Positions 36,294 to 44,372 of a stretch of 64,000 nt of DNA are shown piece after piece. Both the position numbers and the translations under genes were made by a program. The stretch is from the NCBI RefSeq assembly GCF_003946325.1, contig NZ_RHNT01000005.1, positions 21,608 to 85,607 on the forward strand, written 5' to 3'. Under the pieces are notes generated by a model, which was not told the origin of the DNA, did no database searches, and saw nothing but the letters and a program-made list of their open reading frames with translations. The DNA is from Companilactobacillus furfuricola (GTDB taxonomy: Bacteria > Bacillota > Bacilli > Lactobacillales > Lactobacillaceae). Within the stretch, counting starts at the first letter, position 1; each line of letters begins with the position of its first letter.

Positions 36294-36778
36294 AGGTAGT
36301 TTCTCCTCTCTAGTATCTTAACTAGTATTTTACGCTTATTTGAATGGCGTTAACTACCATAATTCGATTGTCTTAATAATTAAGATTGTGAAATAGGTCG
36401 AATATTTTTACTACTAACTAAATTTTATCTAGATTTTTTCTCGTAGACACCTTCTCCAAAATTATCATGCGATGGTCCACCTCATATTAATGATTTATCA
36501 AAATGATGGATATTTTTTGGATGGCACCCTATTCGAATACTTCTTTAAATAAAAGTGTTTTTAGCTTCTGCTTAGTCAAAAATATTTGGTACGATTAGTT
36601 TGGCGTTTATAGAAATGATCAATTAAGCAAATTTCGCCATAATAAAATACCCCACCATGTATTGTATTTCATTTCACAATGATTATACCTAGATGGGGTA
36701 TAATAAGTTAAACTTATAAGTATATAAGCTGTTCTATTTATATATCATGATTAGTAAAAAATTAGAGGAGATGCTGAT
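36294..36778. other. Intergenic region with a long dyad and putative promoter
   Basis: Mostly AT-rich with no gene. At 36649-36708 the arms ATACCCCA and TGGGGTAT form a long-range dyad, and TATAAT at 36707-36712 may be the -10 box of the 36779 gene. Within the dyad, CATTGTGAAATGAAATAC (minus strand, 36664-36681) resembles the TGTGAAATGTGAAATA element before the 37942 gene. Confidence 0.4.
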
Positions 36779-37714
36779 ATGTTAATGATTCTCATTGGCG
36801 TACTCATTGGGATCGGACTACCGATGCAAACGTCGATCAACTCTCGCCTGAAACTATCTGTGGGCTCACCATTCCTAGCTTCCTTGACTTCCTTTACCCT
36901 GGGAACTATTTTTCTGGCCTTAATAACAATGATTTTGGACCACAGTCTGACTTTTTCAAAAACGATCTTTACTACTCAACCCGCTTGGATCTGGATCGGT
37001 GGCTTTTTGGGAGTTATCTATTTAACTTCCAACATCCTGCTCTTCCCTAAGCTGGGCAGCGTTCAGACAGTTATCTTCCCAATTATGGGACAAATAATCA
37101 TGGGACTAGTGATCGATAGTTTTGGTCTCTTCGAGTCGCTCCACAAACCTCTGAGTCTGACGCGTTTTGTCGGTGCTTTGTTAGTGGTTGCCGGAGTTAT
37201 TTGTACCGTTGCCATGGACAATATTATCCATCGAGTTCACCACCAAACGTTATCTGGACCGAATAAATCTGGACTAATGATTTGGCGAGTTGCCGGGATC
37301 ATTGCCGGAATGTTAGGCGCTTCGCAGACTGCTATCAATGGACATCTGGGCGTAGTCTTGCACTCTTCAGTAAAAGCCGCATTTATTTCATTTTTCGTGG
37401 GGACTATTACTTTAATCGTCATCGTACTGATCACCCATCCCGCATTAAAATTAACTAATCCAAAATCAGGTAATCCTTGGTGGATGTGGCTTGGAGGACT
37501 TATTGGCGCGCTGTTTGTCTTCGGAAATGCTTACTTAGTTCCGATCATCGGAACCGGATTAGCCGTTGTCATCATCCTCGTCGGCCAGATGACTGGAAGC
37601 TTGTTGGTCGATCAATTTGGATTGCTTCAATCGAAGAAAAATCCAGTTTCACTAGTTCAAATAATCGGAATTTTAATTATGATCGCTGGTGTAGCAATGA
37701 TTAGACTGTTTTAA
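36779..37714 (+). CDS. DMT-superfamily transporter, YdcZ (DUF606) type
   Basis: 311 residues; GAGGAG lies eight bases before the ATG. Ten hydrophobic segments arranged as two similar halves (…GIGLPMQTSINSRL…, …GMLGASQTAINGHLG…), a fused tandem form of the 150-residue YdcZ unit. The substrate is unknown; members are predicted inner-membrane exporters. It is followed by its own terminator. Confidence 0.85.
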   Translation: MLMILIGVLIGIGLPMQTSINSRLKLSVGSPFLASLTSFTLGTIFLALITMILDHSLTFSKTIFTTQPAWIWIGGFLGVIYLTSNILLFPKLGSVQTVIFPIMGQIIMGLVIDSFGLFESLHKPLSLTRFVGALLVVAGVICTVAMDNIIHRVHHQTLSGPNKSGLMIWRVAGIIAGMLGASQTAINGHLGVVLHSSVKAAFISFFVGTITLIVIVLITHPALKLTNPKSGNPWWMWLGGLIGALFVFGNAYLVPIIGTGLAVVIILVGQMTGSLLVDQFGLLQSKKNPVSLVQIIGILIMIAGVAMIRLF

Positions 37715-37738
37715 ATTAAAATTCTTATAATGACGTTA

Positions 37739-37780
37739 ATAAAAATACCAACACATTAAGAATATGTGTTGGTATTTTTA
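37739..37780 (+). terminator. Terminator
   Basis: Perfect AAAATACCAACACAT...ATGTGTTGGTATTTTT hairpin. Confidence 0.9.
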
Positions 37781-37842
37781 ATTTATTGCAAATTTTTGAT
37801 TTATCTAATGGTTATTGAAGCTTGCGCTTTCATAATTATTTC

Positions 37843-37870
37843 TATACTGTGAAATGTGAAATATATTTCA
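37843..37870 (+). promoter_or_regulatory. Putative promoter -10 and palindromic operator of the methionine-synthase-like operon
   Basis: TATACT (37843-37848) is a likely -10 box with TTGCGC 15 bases upstream. It is followed by GTGAAATGTGAAAT and a perfect 14-base palindrome TGAAATATATTTCA (37857-37870), a plausible binding site for an unknown regulator. Confidence 0.45.
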
Positions 37871-37893
37871 AACAAATTTTTAAGGGGGAATTC

Positions 37894-37923
37894 GTGAACT
37901 TATATTTTTGCAATTGCATGTAA
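37894..37923 (+). CDS. Possible leader peptide rich in sulfur residues
   Basis: GTG AAC TTA TAT TTT TGC AAT TGC ATG TAA encodes nine residues, MNLYFCNCM, after a very strong TAAGGGGGAATTC ribosome site. Three of the last four residues are Cys, Cys and Met. It stops 18 bases before the ATG of the NhaC-type gene, which has no good site of its own and is in the same frame. It could couple or attenuate expression in response to charged tRNA-Cys or tRNA-Met. Confidence 0.4.
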   Translation: MNLYFCNCM

Positions 37924-37941
37924 GCGAAAACGAGATTTTTT

Positions 37942-39312
37942 ATGAAAAATAAATCTGCAAATTGGACTTCGATCCTGCCATTCTTGATTTTTGTGGGACT
38001 TTATCTGTTTGTCGGGATCTTCCTAACGTTTTCGGGAAATCCGAAGGGCTTCTATGCCATGCCTGCCGCAATTTCCGTGATCGTTGGAATTATTTTTGCA
38101 TTTATTATCTACAAAGGCACGATCGACGAGAAATTCAACAGTTTGATCGCCGGTTGTGGTGATAACAATATCATCATCATGTGTCTGATTTTCTTATTAG
38201 CCGGGGCTTTTGGTAGTGTTACTGAAAAAATTGGCGGCGTTGAATCAACCGTTAATTTAGGACTTCGTTTAGTACCTAGCCAATTTATCGTTCCTGGTAT
38301 GTTCTTGATAGCTTGCTTCGTTTGCTTGGCCATCGGTACAAGCATGGGAACGATCGCAACTATCGGTCCGATCTGCATTACTTTGGCAGCAAAAACTGGG
38401 ATCGACCCAGCATTGCTTTTGGGGGCTCTGCTAGGTGGCGCAATGTTTGGCAACAACATGTCGATCATTGCCGATACTGGTATTGCTATCACAAGGATCT
38501 TAGATGTTTCGATCAAGGAAAAATTCAAAGTCAACATCAAAACGACTGGGTTAGCCGTGATCGGCACTGTAATTCTGTATTTTTTCTTTGGTAACACTGG
38601 AGCCACAACGATCACCGATATCGGTGGCTACAATCTAATCAAGATCTTGCCTTACATTGCTGTTTTAGTGATCTCACTAATGGGCGTCAACGTCTTCGTA
38701 GTCTTAACTCTCGGTATCATTTTAGCGGGCGGTATCGGTGTTTACTACGGCGACTTCTCGATCTTAGGTTTTACTAGCAGCGTTCAGGCCGGATTTTTAA
38801 ACATGTTCGATGTCTTGATCTTCTCGCTCTTGATCGGTGGTCTAGCTGCCATGGTCAAGGATGCAGGCGGGATCGAATGGCTCAACATCAAGCTTCGAAA
38901 GATAATCGTTGGTCGTAAATCGGCTCAATTTGTTTCAATGCTGTTACCAGGAGCAGTCGATGCTTCACTAGCTAACGACACTGTGACTTGTGTGGTAACT
39001 GGTCCGATCGTCAAAGATATTTCTGATGATTACCAGATCGATCGGCGCAAGTCCGCCTCACTCATGCACACGACCGTCTGTGTCCTGCAAAGTATCTTGC
39101 CTTATGGGGCTCAGATATTGCTAGCAACGAGTTTGACATCCGGAAAAGTTTCGCCGATCGCAATAATTCCATTCTTATGGTACGGCTTTTTAGCATTAGG
39201 AATTTCTATCATAACGATTTTCATTCCATCGAAAACTTCTATTAATGATAGTGTAAATGAAAAGAACATCAATGATATTCATGAAAATGAACTAAAACCA
39301 AATTTGCAATAA
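37942..39312 (+). CDS. NhaC-family Na+/H+ antiporter-like transporter
   Basis: 456 residues with about 11-12 helices. NhaC-family features include GTSMGTIATIGPICITLA, LGGAMFGNNMSIIADTGIAIT and the C-terminal ASLANDTVTCVVTGPIVKDI. There is no proper ribosome site before the ATG; an upstream in-frame mini-gene has one. NhaC homologues exchange Na+/H+ or, as in YheL/MleN, an organic substrate. As first gene of an operon with a core MetE and a flavoprotein, it may import an organic sulfur or methyl compound; that is inference. Confidence 0.8.
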   Translation: MKNKSANWTSILPFLIFVGLYLFVGIFLTFSGNPKGFYAMPAAISVIVGIIFAFIIYKGTIDEKFNSLIAGCGDNNIIIMCLIFLLAGAFGSVTEKIGGVESTVNLGLRLVPSQFIVPGMFLIACFVCLAIGTSMGTIATIGPICITLAAKTGIDPALLLGALLGGAMFGNNMSIIADTGIAITRILDVSIKEKFKVNIKTTGLAVIGTVILYFFFGNTGATTITDIGGYNLIKILPYIAVLVISLMGVNVFVVLTLGIILAGGIGVYYGDFSILGFTSSVQAGFLNMFDVLIFSLLIGGLAAMVKDAGGIEWLNIKLRKIIVGRKSAQFVSMLLPGAVDASLANDTVTCVVTGPIVKDISDDYQIDRRKSASLMHTTVCVLQSILPYGAQILLATSLTSGKVSPIAIIPFLWYGFLALGISIITIFIPSKTSINDSVNEKNINDIHENELKPNLQ

Positions 39313-39325
39313 AAAAAATTCTTAA

Positions 39326-39339
39326 ATTAAACGCTTTCA
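39326..39339 (-). promoter_or_regulatory. Imperfect cre-like site inside the operon
   Basis: TGAAAGCGTTTAAT on the minus strand fits cre at 12 of 14 positions. It lies in the 69-base gap before the flavoprotein gene and hints at a CcpA-sensitive internal promoter. Confidence 0.4.
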
Positions 39340-39381
39340 TTTTTTGATTAAATTTAGTTAAGAATCGCGGGGGAAAATAAA

Positions 39382-40512
39382 ATGACACACAATTACTACG
39401 AGGAAGCTAAAAAATTTGGGGAAAAATATCTCAAACCTTATGCAGCCGATATCGATGAAAAAGGACGTTTTCCTAGTGAATCGATCAAAGCTTTACGTGA
39501 AAATGGCTATTTTGGATTAGTCATCCCTAAAGAATACGGTGGCCAAGGCTTAGGCGTCGAAGAACACGCTCAAGTATGTACGGGATTGGCTGAAAGCTGT
39601 GCTAGTGCCTCACTTTGCTACATGATGAGTAACGTTGGTGCTTACTGCTTATCACTTTATGCATCAGAAGAATTGAAAAAAGAAGTGCTACCTAAAGTGG
39701 CCTCTGGGGAAGCTATTTTAGGACTTGCTTACAGTGAATCAGGTACCGGTACTCACTTCTACCTTCCTGAAATGAAAGAGGACACACAAGACGGCTACGG
39801 TATCTTGAATGGTCGTAAGAGTTTCGTTACGACAGCTAGAGAGGCCGACTATTACTTGACGATCGCTCATTCAGAAAAAGAAGACGCCAATAATCTTTGG
39901 CTAGTACCTAAAGATGCTAATGGCATGTCCTTTGAAGGTTACTGGGACGGCGTTGGCCTGCGAGGAAACTGCTCTGTGCCAATGGTGCTTGACAATACTA
40001 AAGTCGACAACTTCTACAAGATCGAAGGAAATGGCGACGGTGATCGCTTGATCTTTATCGTGGGACTTGCTTCAGCTTGTGCTGGTATCTCAATGAGTAT
40101 CGCAAACGAAACAGCTAAATACGTTAAGAGCAGAACTTACTCTAGCGGAAAAGCTTTAGGTGACATTGAATCCGTTGAAACAGGCTTAGCTAACCTTTAC
40201 AGCAAAGCTTATGCAGCTCGTGAAACATTATTTTCTGCTGCTCAAAGTGTCGATGATAACGACGATGATGCCTTCCAAAACGCCATCGCTGCCCGTGTCA
40301 ACTCAACGAGAGCTGCTGTTGAAAATGGTTCCGAAGGAATGAAACTATTCGGAGGTATCGGTTACGTTCGCGACAAACAACCAATGGAACGACTAATGAG
40401 AGATTCCCTAGCCGGCCAGGTAATGGCCCCAGGAATCGATGTTTTACGGATCTGGTTAGGAAGATTATTAGTTGAATTGCCTTACATGAGAGATGATCAA
40501 GGCGCAAATTAA
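39382..40512 (+). CDS. Acyl-CoA-dehydrogenase-like flavoprotein, function unknown
   Basis: 376 residues, the usual length, after GGGGGAAAATAAA. Three-domain ACAD fold: helical N-terminus, LGLAYSESGTGTHFYLPEMK (about 112-131, flavin loop), and the C-terminal GGIGYVRDKQPMERLMRDSLAG. Where acyl-CoA dehydrogenases have the catalytic Glu (YEGT), this protein reads QVMAPGID, so ordinary beta-oxidation is unlikely; lactobacilli also lack that pathway. FMN-dependent monooxygenases such as DszC/SfnC share the fold without the Glu. Oxidation of a sulfur or amine compound is a plausible role. Confidence 0.8.
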   Translation: MTHNYYEEAKKFGEKYLKPYAADIDEKGRFPSESIKALRENGYFGLVIPKEYGGQGLGVEEHAQVCTGLAESCASASLCYMMSNVGAYCLSLYASEELKKEVLPKVASGEAILGLAYSESGTGTHFYLPEMKEDTQDGYGILNGRKSFVTTAREADYYLTIAHSEKEDANNLWLVPKDANGMSFEGYWDGVGLRGNCSVPMVLDNTKVDNFYKIEGNGDGDRLIFIVGLASACAGISMSIANETAKYVKSRTYSSGKALGDIESVETGLANLYSKAYAARETLFSAAQSVDDNDDDAFQNAIAARVNSTRAAVENGSEGMKLFGGIGYVRDKQPMERLMRDSLAGQVMAPGIDVLRIWLGRLLVELPYMRDDQGAN

Positions 40513-40552
40513 AAATTATTTTTAGGAAACAAAATTAGGGGGAAATTTTAAA

Positions 40553-41365
40553 ATGAGTAAAGAAACAATCAAATTAGGTGCCGTAGTCTATTCACCATCA
40601 GTTACAGTCGTATGGGACATTATCAAGAAATATTTTGCAACGCAAGACGTCGATCTAGAATGCGTCTTCTTCAAGAACTATCGTGAACAAGTTAAAGCCT
40701 TAGTAGCTGGCGATATCGACGTAGCTTGGAACTCGCCACTAGCTCAAGTAGAAGCTGATATCAAATCAAATCACACTTGTGGCTACAGTTACATGCGTGA
40801 TACTGACTTAGACCGCAAGAGTACTTTCTTAGTTAAAAAAGACAGTGGTATCAAAGGACTTGCAGACTTCAAAGGCAAGACGATCGGCTTCGGTGCCATC
40901 GATTCACCACAAGCACGTCTCATCCCATTGGAATATCTTCACGAAAACGGCCTCGAATCTGGCAAAGATTTCACTGAAAAAACATTCGATGTTGATGTCG
41001 GCTTAGACGGCGATCACGTTGGTGGTGAAGTCGATGCCCTTCAAGCACTCAAAGATGGCAAAATTGATATCTCAGTTACCACTGAGATCAACCGTGAAAA
41101 CTGGACTAAAGATGGTACTATCGACGCCAACCAAATCGTCGTAGCAGCTTTAACAGGTCTTTATGACCACTGCATTTTCACAACACGACCAAACTTCCCT
41201 GAAAACTTGAAGAAAGACTTCGAAGATGGCTTAGCCAAAATGGATTACAATAATCCAGAGCACAAAGAAATGATGGATCTCGAAGGTCTCAAAAAATGGG
41301 TCCCAGGTAGAACAAGTGGCTTCAAACTACTTGAAAATGCCGTCGACTACTTGAATTTCTTTTAA
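40553..41365 (+). CDS. PhnD-like substrate-binding-fold protein without signal peptide
   Basis: 270 residues after GGGGGAAATTTTAAA. The protein starts MSKETIKLGAVVYSPSVTVVWD with no signal peptide or lipobox. ALVAGDIDVAWNSPLAQ (about 49-65), KKDSGIKGLADFKGKTIGFGAIDSPQA (about 97-123) and a second lobe form the type II periplasmic-binding fold of PhnD-like proteins. With no export signal and no ABC transporter genes nearby, it is probably a cytoplasmic binding protein or enzyme, perhaps acting as THI5-like proteins do. Its ligand is unknown. Confidence 0.75.
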   Translation: MSKETIKLGAVVYSPSVTVVWDIIKKYFATQDVDLECVFFKNYREQVKALVAGDIDVAWNSPLAQVEADIKSNHTCGYSYMRDTDLDRKSTFLVKKDSGIKGLADFKGKTIGFGAIDSPQARLIPLEYLHENGLESGKDFTEKTFDVDVGLDGDHVGGEVDALQALKDGKIDISVTTEINRENWTKDGTIDANQIVVAALTGLYDHCIFTTRPNFPENLKKDFEDGLAKMDYNNPEHKEMMDLEGLKKWVPGRTSGFKLLENAVDYLNFF

Positions 41366-41377
41366 GAGGTAATAAAT

Positions 41378-42547
41378 ATGCAAAAAACTTATCCACTTTT
41401 TCCGACCTCTTTGATCGGAAGTTGGCCGAGAAGCCGCGAAGTCTTACTAGCACAACGTCAGCACCGCAATGGCAAAATGTCAGACCAAGAATTCAATGAT
41501 CTGATCGAAAGAGAAACCGCTAGGATCATCAAGATCCAAGAAGATGAAGGCCTAGATTTCATCGTCTCCGGCGAACTTTCGCGTGACAACTATTGTTCAT
41601 TTGTAGCTGATAGGATCGGTGGAGTCGAGCTCCTATCAATGAATGACGTAGTTGACTACATTGCCGACAAGCAATCTTTTGAAGACATCCTAGACGTCCT
41701 AGACGTCCCTTCGATCGCCATCAGAAATGCTATCTGTACTGGCAAATTAGAATATCATCCCATCGCAGTAAACGAATTAAAGCTATTGAAAAAATATACC
41801 GACAAACCAGTCAAAATAACGCTCCCTGGACCTTATTTAATGACTCGTTCAATGTGGTTAGCAAAACTTTCAAAAAAGGCTTACAGCAGCAAAGAAGAGC
41901 TCGGACAAGACGTCGTCAAGATCTTGCAACAAGAGATCGACAACCTCCAAGAATTAGGAGTAGACGTCGTCCAATTTGACGAGCCAGTACTGACCGAAGT
42001 AGTCTTCACCGAAGGAAAAACTAGATCCTTCATGTGTGCAGCATTAGCTGAGAAAAAAGATCCCCACGACGAACTAGAATTCGCCAAATCACTATTAAAA
42101 CCAGTGATGGATCACGTGGACCGCAGAAAATCATATGCCTCCCTTCACGTCTGTCGTGGAAACTGGAGCAATGACGAAAGCATCCTACTATCAGGAGCCT
42201 ACACACCACTACTAGACCTCTTCGAATACGTCGACCCTGACATCTTGACACTAGAATATTCCACTCCAAGAGCCGGAGACTTCAGCACCTTAATGGCCTC
42301 CAAGCAGATCCGAGAAAATGACATTATCGGATTAGGAGTAGAAAATCCTAGATTGCATCAAGCAGAATCAGTCGATTTTATTACTGACAAAGTCAAAGAA
42401 GCCTTAGAATACCTACCACCAGAAAGGATCTTCTTAAATCCCGACTGCGGCTTTGCAACATTTGCCAACCGTCCGGTCAACCAAGAAGAATTCATCGTCA
42501 ACAAGATCCATTCGCTAGTAGAAGCATCGAAAAACTCAAAGAAGTAA
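41378..42547 (+). CDS. Core MetE (cobalamin-independent methionine synthase, catalytic domain only)
   Basis: 389 residues beginning TYPLFPTSLIGSWPRSREVL, the start of the C-terminal domain of MetE; the N-terminal domain that binds folate with it is absent. Zinc ligands are kept: HVCRGN (His, Cys about 248-250), an Glu near EYSTPRAG, and NPDCGFAT (Cys about 347). Core MetE enzymes (YxjG/MesA-D types) methylate homocysteine, often without methyl-folate. Twelve bases separate it from the previous gene. Ribosome site AAGAGGTAATAAAT. Confidence 0.85.
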   Translation: MQKTYPLFPTSLIGSWPRSREVLLAQRQHRNGKMSDQEFNDLIERETARIIKIQEDEGLDFIVSGELSRDNYCSFVADRIGGVELLSMNDVVDYIADKQSFEDILDVLDVPSIAIRNAICTGKLEYHPIAVNELKLLKKYTDKPVKITLPGPYLMTRSMWLAKLSKKAYSSKEELGQDVVKILQQEIDNLQELGVDVVQFDEPVLTEVVFTEGKTRSFMCAALAEKKDPHDELEFAKSLLKPVMDHVDRRKSYASLHVCRGNWSNDESILLSGAYTPLLDLFEYVDPDILTLEYSTPRAGDFSTLMASKQIRENDIIGLGVENPRLHQAESVDFITDKVKEALEYLPPERIFLNPDCGFATFANRPVNQEEFIVNKIHSLVEASKNSKK

Positions 42548-42569
42548 CAGTCACTGATTAGAGGGAATT

Positions 42570-43040
42570 ATGAAAAGACTACTAAACGAGAGCAAATATT
42601 ATAATATTAATCTACGTGCGGTTTCCAAAAGCAAAGCAAAATGCAAAATTTACCTAGACAACACCATCTACGACATCGACAAAGAAATCAGTTTTGATTC
42701 AGAAAACACCGAGCCCACCAGCACAACGCACTTTGTGGATGCCCTGGCCAGCTCGATCATCTTCTCCATCACTAACTACGACAACAAGCACGACAATGTA
42801 GTAGACGAAATCGAAGGCAAATTCAGCTTCCAGCTCACTGATCCCTTATCATACATCGGAGTAATCGGCTACGACGGCGAACCAAAGATCGACAAAGTAG
42901 ATCTAACACTTTACATCGTCTCCTTCGCAGAAGAAAAAGAACTAACTAAACTATGCGAAAAAGCAATGAAAAATTCGATCATACTAAACTCGATCAAAGA
43001 CAGCATCAAAGTAAACACAAGAATCAAACTAGTTTATTAA
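42570..43040 (+). CDS. OsmC-like protein with both conserved cysteines replaced
   Basis: 156 residues after GAGGGAATT. The plan is that of OsmC/Ohr: an N-terminal beta sheet, a central helix THFVDALASSIIFSITNYD where OsmC has the first redox Cys (here Ser), and a C-terminal helix EKAMKNSIILNSI where OsmC has the CPxxxxL motif (here Ser). Thus it cannot act as a thiol peroxidase by the usual mechanism and may be a binding or structural protein. Last gene of the operon. The family call rests on pattern only. Confidence 0.6.
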   Translation: MKRLLNESKYYNINLRAVSKSKAKCKIYLDNTIYDIDKEISFDSENTEPTSTTHFVDALASSIIFSITNYDNKHDNVVDEIEGKFSFQLTDPLSYIGVIGYDGEPKIDKVDLTLYIVSFAEEKELTKLCEKAMKNSIILNSIKDSIKVNTRIKLVY

Positions 43041-43084
43041 CATCCAATCCACACTGTTGAAAACATTTTCGTAAAACAAAAAAG

Positions 43085-43135
43085 TTATCAACAAGTGGAA
43101 AACTTTTCAAAGAGCCAAAAAACTTAATCCACAAG
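43085..43135. other. Cluster of DnaA-box-like sequences
   Basis: TTATCAACA (43085-43093) is one base off the DnaA box. TTTTCCACT (minus strand, about 43094-43102) and TTAATCCACA (43125-43134) are near-matches, with CCACACTG further upstream at 43049. It lies about 7 kb from the origin, in the non-coding gap after the OsmC-like gene. Confidence 0.4.
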
Positions 43136-43183
43136 AAAAAGCGATGTATCAGATAAGTCAAAATCTGATACATCGCTTTTTAA
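43134..43183 (+). terminator. Strong terminator of the core-MetE operon
   Basis: Perfect arms AAAAGCGATGTATCAGAT and ATCTGATACATCGCTTTT. Confidence 0.9.
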
Positions 43184-43265
43184 TTATCTACAAAATCAAC
43201 CAAAATACCCCCGGAGCCTATGTTGGAAGTTAACAATCTATTACTACCAAAAGCTAAAGGGATGT

Positions 43266-43625
43266 TTACTCATTTAATTTAACCCAAATTATTTGATAAT
43301 CAGTCAAATAGGGACCAAAAGCTTTAAATTGAACAAAAACACCAAGAGCATGATCCCCCTTCATACTAGCAACCAAATACCCCGTATCATAATCAGATCC
43401 TTGAAAATCAGTGATCACAGAAGCAGCTAGTTCTTTGTGACTTTCAAAAAACACCCTAGTCCGCAAATTCACCGATTTATTCACGATCTCACCAGTCTTA
43501 ATTTCTGAATTAATGACATTTTTTAACTGTATGGAATACATCATTTCGGGAATGGCAAAATAAAAAATAAATACGGAAAGCGGAATAATCCAAACAAGAT
43601 GCATATAATTTATTTTTCTCTTCAC
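43266..43625 (-). CDS. Small membrane-anchored protein of unknown function
   Basis: 119 residues. One N-terminal helix (HLVWIIPLSVFIFYFAI, about residues 9-25) and a ~90-residue extracytoplasmic beta-rich domain ending TDYQIIWVKLNE. No lipobox. The ribosome site is weak. I do not recognise the family. It lies alone between the operon terminator and repeat copy B. Confidence 0.6.
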   Translation of the reverse strand: MKRKINYMHLVWIIPLSVFIFYFAIPEMMYSIQLKNVINSEIKTGEIVNKSVNLRTRVFFESHKELAASVITDFQGSDYDTGYLVASMKGDHALGVFVQFKAFGPYLTDYQIIWVKLNE

Positions 43626-43740
43626 TTCAATGTACCAAACCGCACCGTTTAGATTTCTAAAATATTTTATGGCAATCGTATTAGCAAGCCATCAAGACGC
43701 ACATCCCTTAACAAAGCAAAACAACAGCATCTAGATTAAA

Positions 43741-44286
43741 ACAATTTTTTGAAAGCAGCGAAGTGTGGCGAAGCAAACACCAGCAAGAAAAAAGTCCAGG
43801 CAAGATGGTGAGACTGTGAGAAGGCGAGAGTGCGAGAGAATCGAGCACGCAAGCCAAGAAGCGAAAGCAAGAGAAGAAAAATACAATTAACTCTTATCCA
43901 ACAAAACTCGAAAGAAAAGATTGCAACAAAAAAGTAAGTCAGGAAACAAAATGAGCGGAGCTTCAGTCCCGCGAACCGAGAAATAAATCAGTAATCAAGA
44001 AAAACAAATCTTGCAAACAAAACTAGGAAGCACCTATTCCCCAACTAAAAACAAAGGGAGATTGCAAAACCTAGACGGAGGGGCCCGGGATACAGACCTC
44101 AGTGGTGAAATTCCTCTTGGCGACGAAGGAGCTTAGAGGAAGGTGCAGTTTTGAAACAAGCGAGCGCCCTTTGCTCGATTGGTTCAAAATGTGCCCACCA
44201 CGTTCCAGCGTCTGTATCCCCGGGCCCCGGAGTCGGCATTGAACGTACAACCCAAAATACCACCTCCAACCCAACCACCAAAAAAA
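43741..44286 (-). repeat. Family A structured repeat, copy B
   Basis: On the minus strand it follows copy A block by block: GGAGGTGGTATTTTGG, the arm GGGGCCCGGGGATACAGAC (44210-44228), an inner hairpin TTTTGAA...TTCAAAA with CGAGC...GCTCG, the return arm (44080-44097, one base shorter), then GGGGAATAGGTGCTTCC, CTCGGTTCGCGGGACTGAAG and TTTTGTTTCCTGACTTAC. The small stem GTGG/CCAC of copy A is GCGG/CCGC here. Short frames of 60-199 codons across it come from this conservation and are not taken as genes. Confidence 0.85.
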
Positions 44287-44340
44287 CAAACCACCAGCCA
44301 AAAAAAACGCCACTATCCGCCCAACTCTATTAAATCCATA

Positions 44341-44372
44341 AAAAAAACTTCGAGGAAAAAATCCTCGAAGCT
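44341..44372 (-). terminator. Terminator of the SLAP gene
   Basis: On the minus strand GCTTCGAGGA-TTTTTT-TCCTCGAAG plus seven T; it overlaps the stop codon. Confidence 0.85.
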
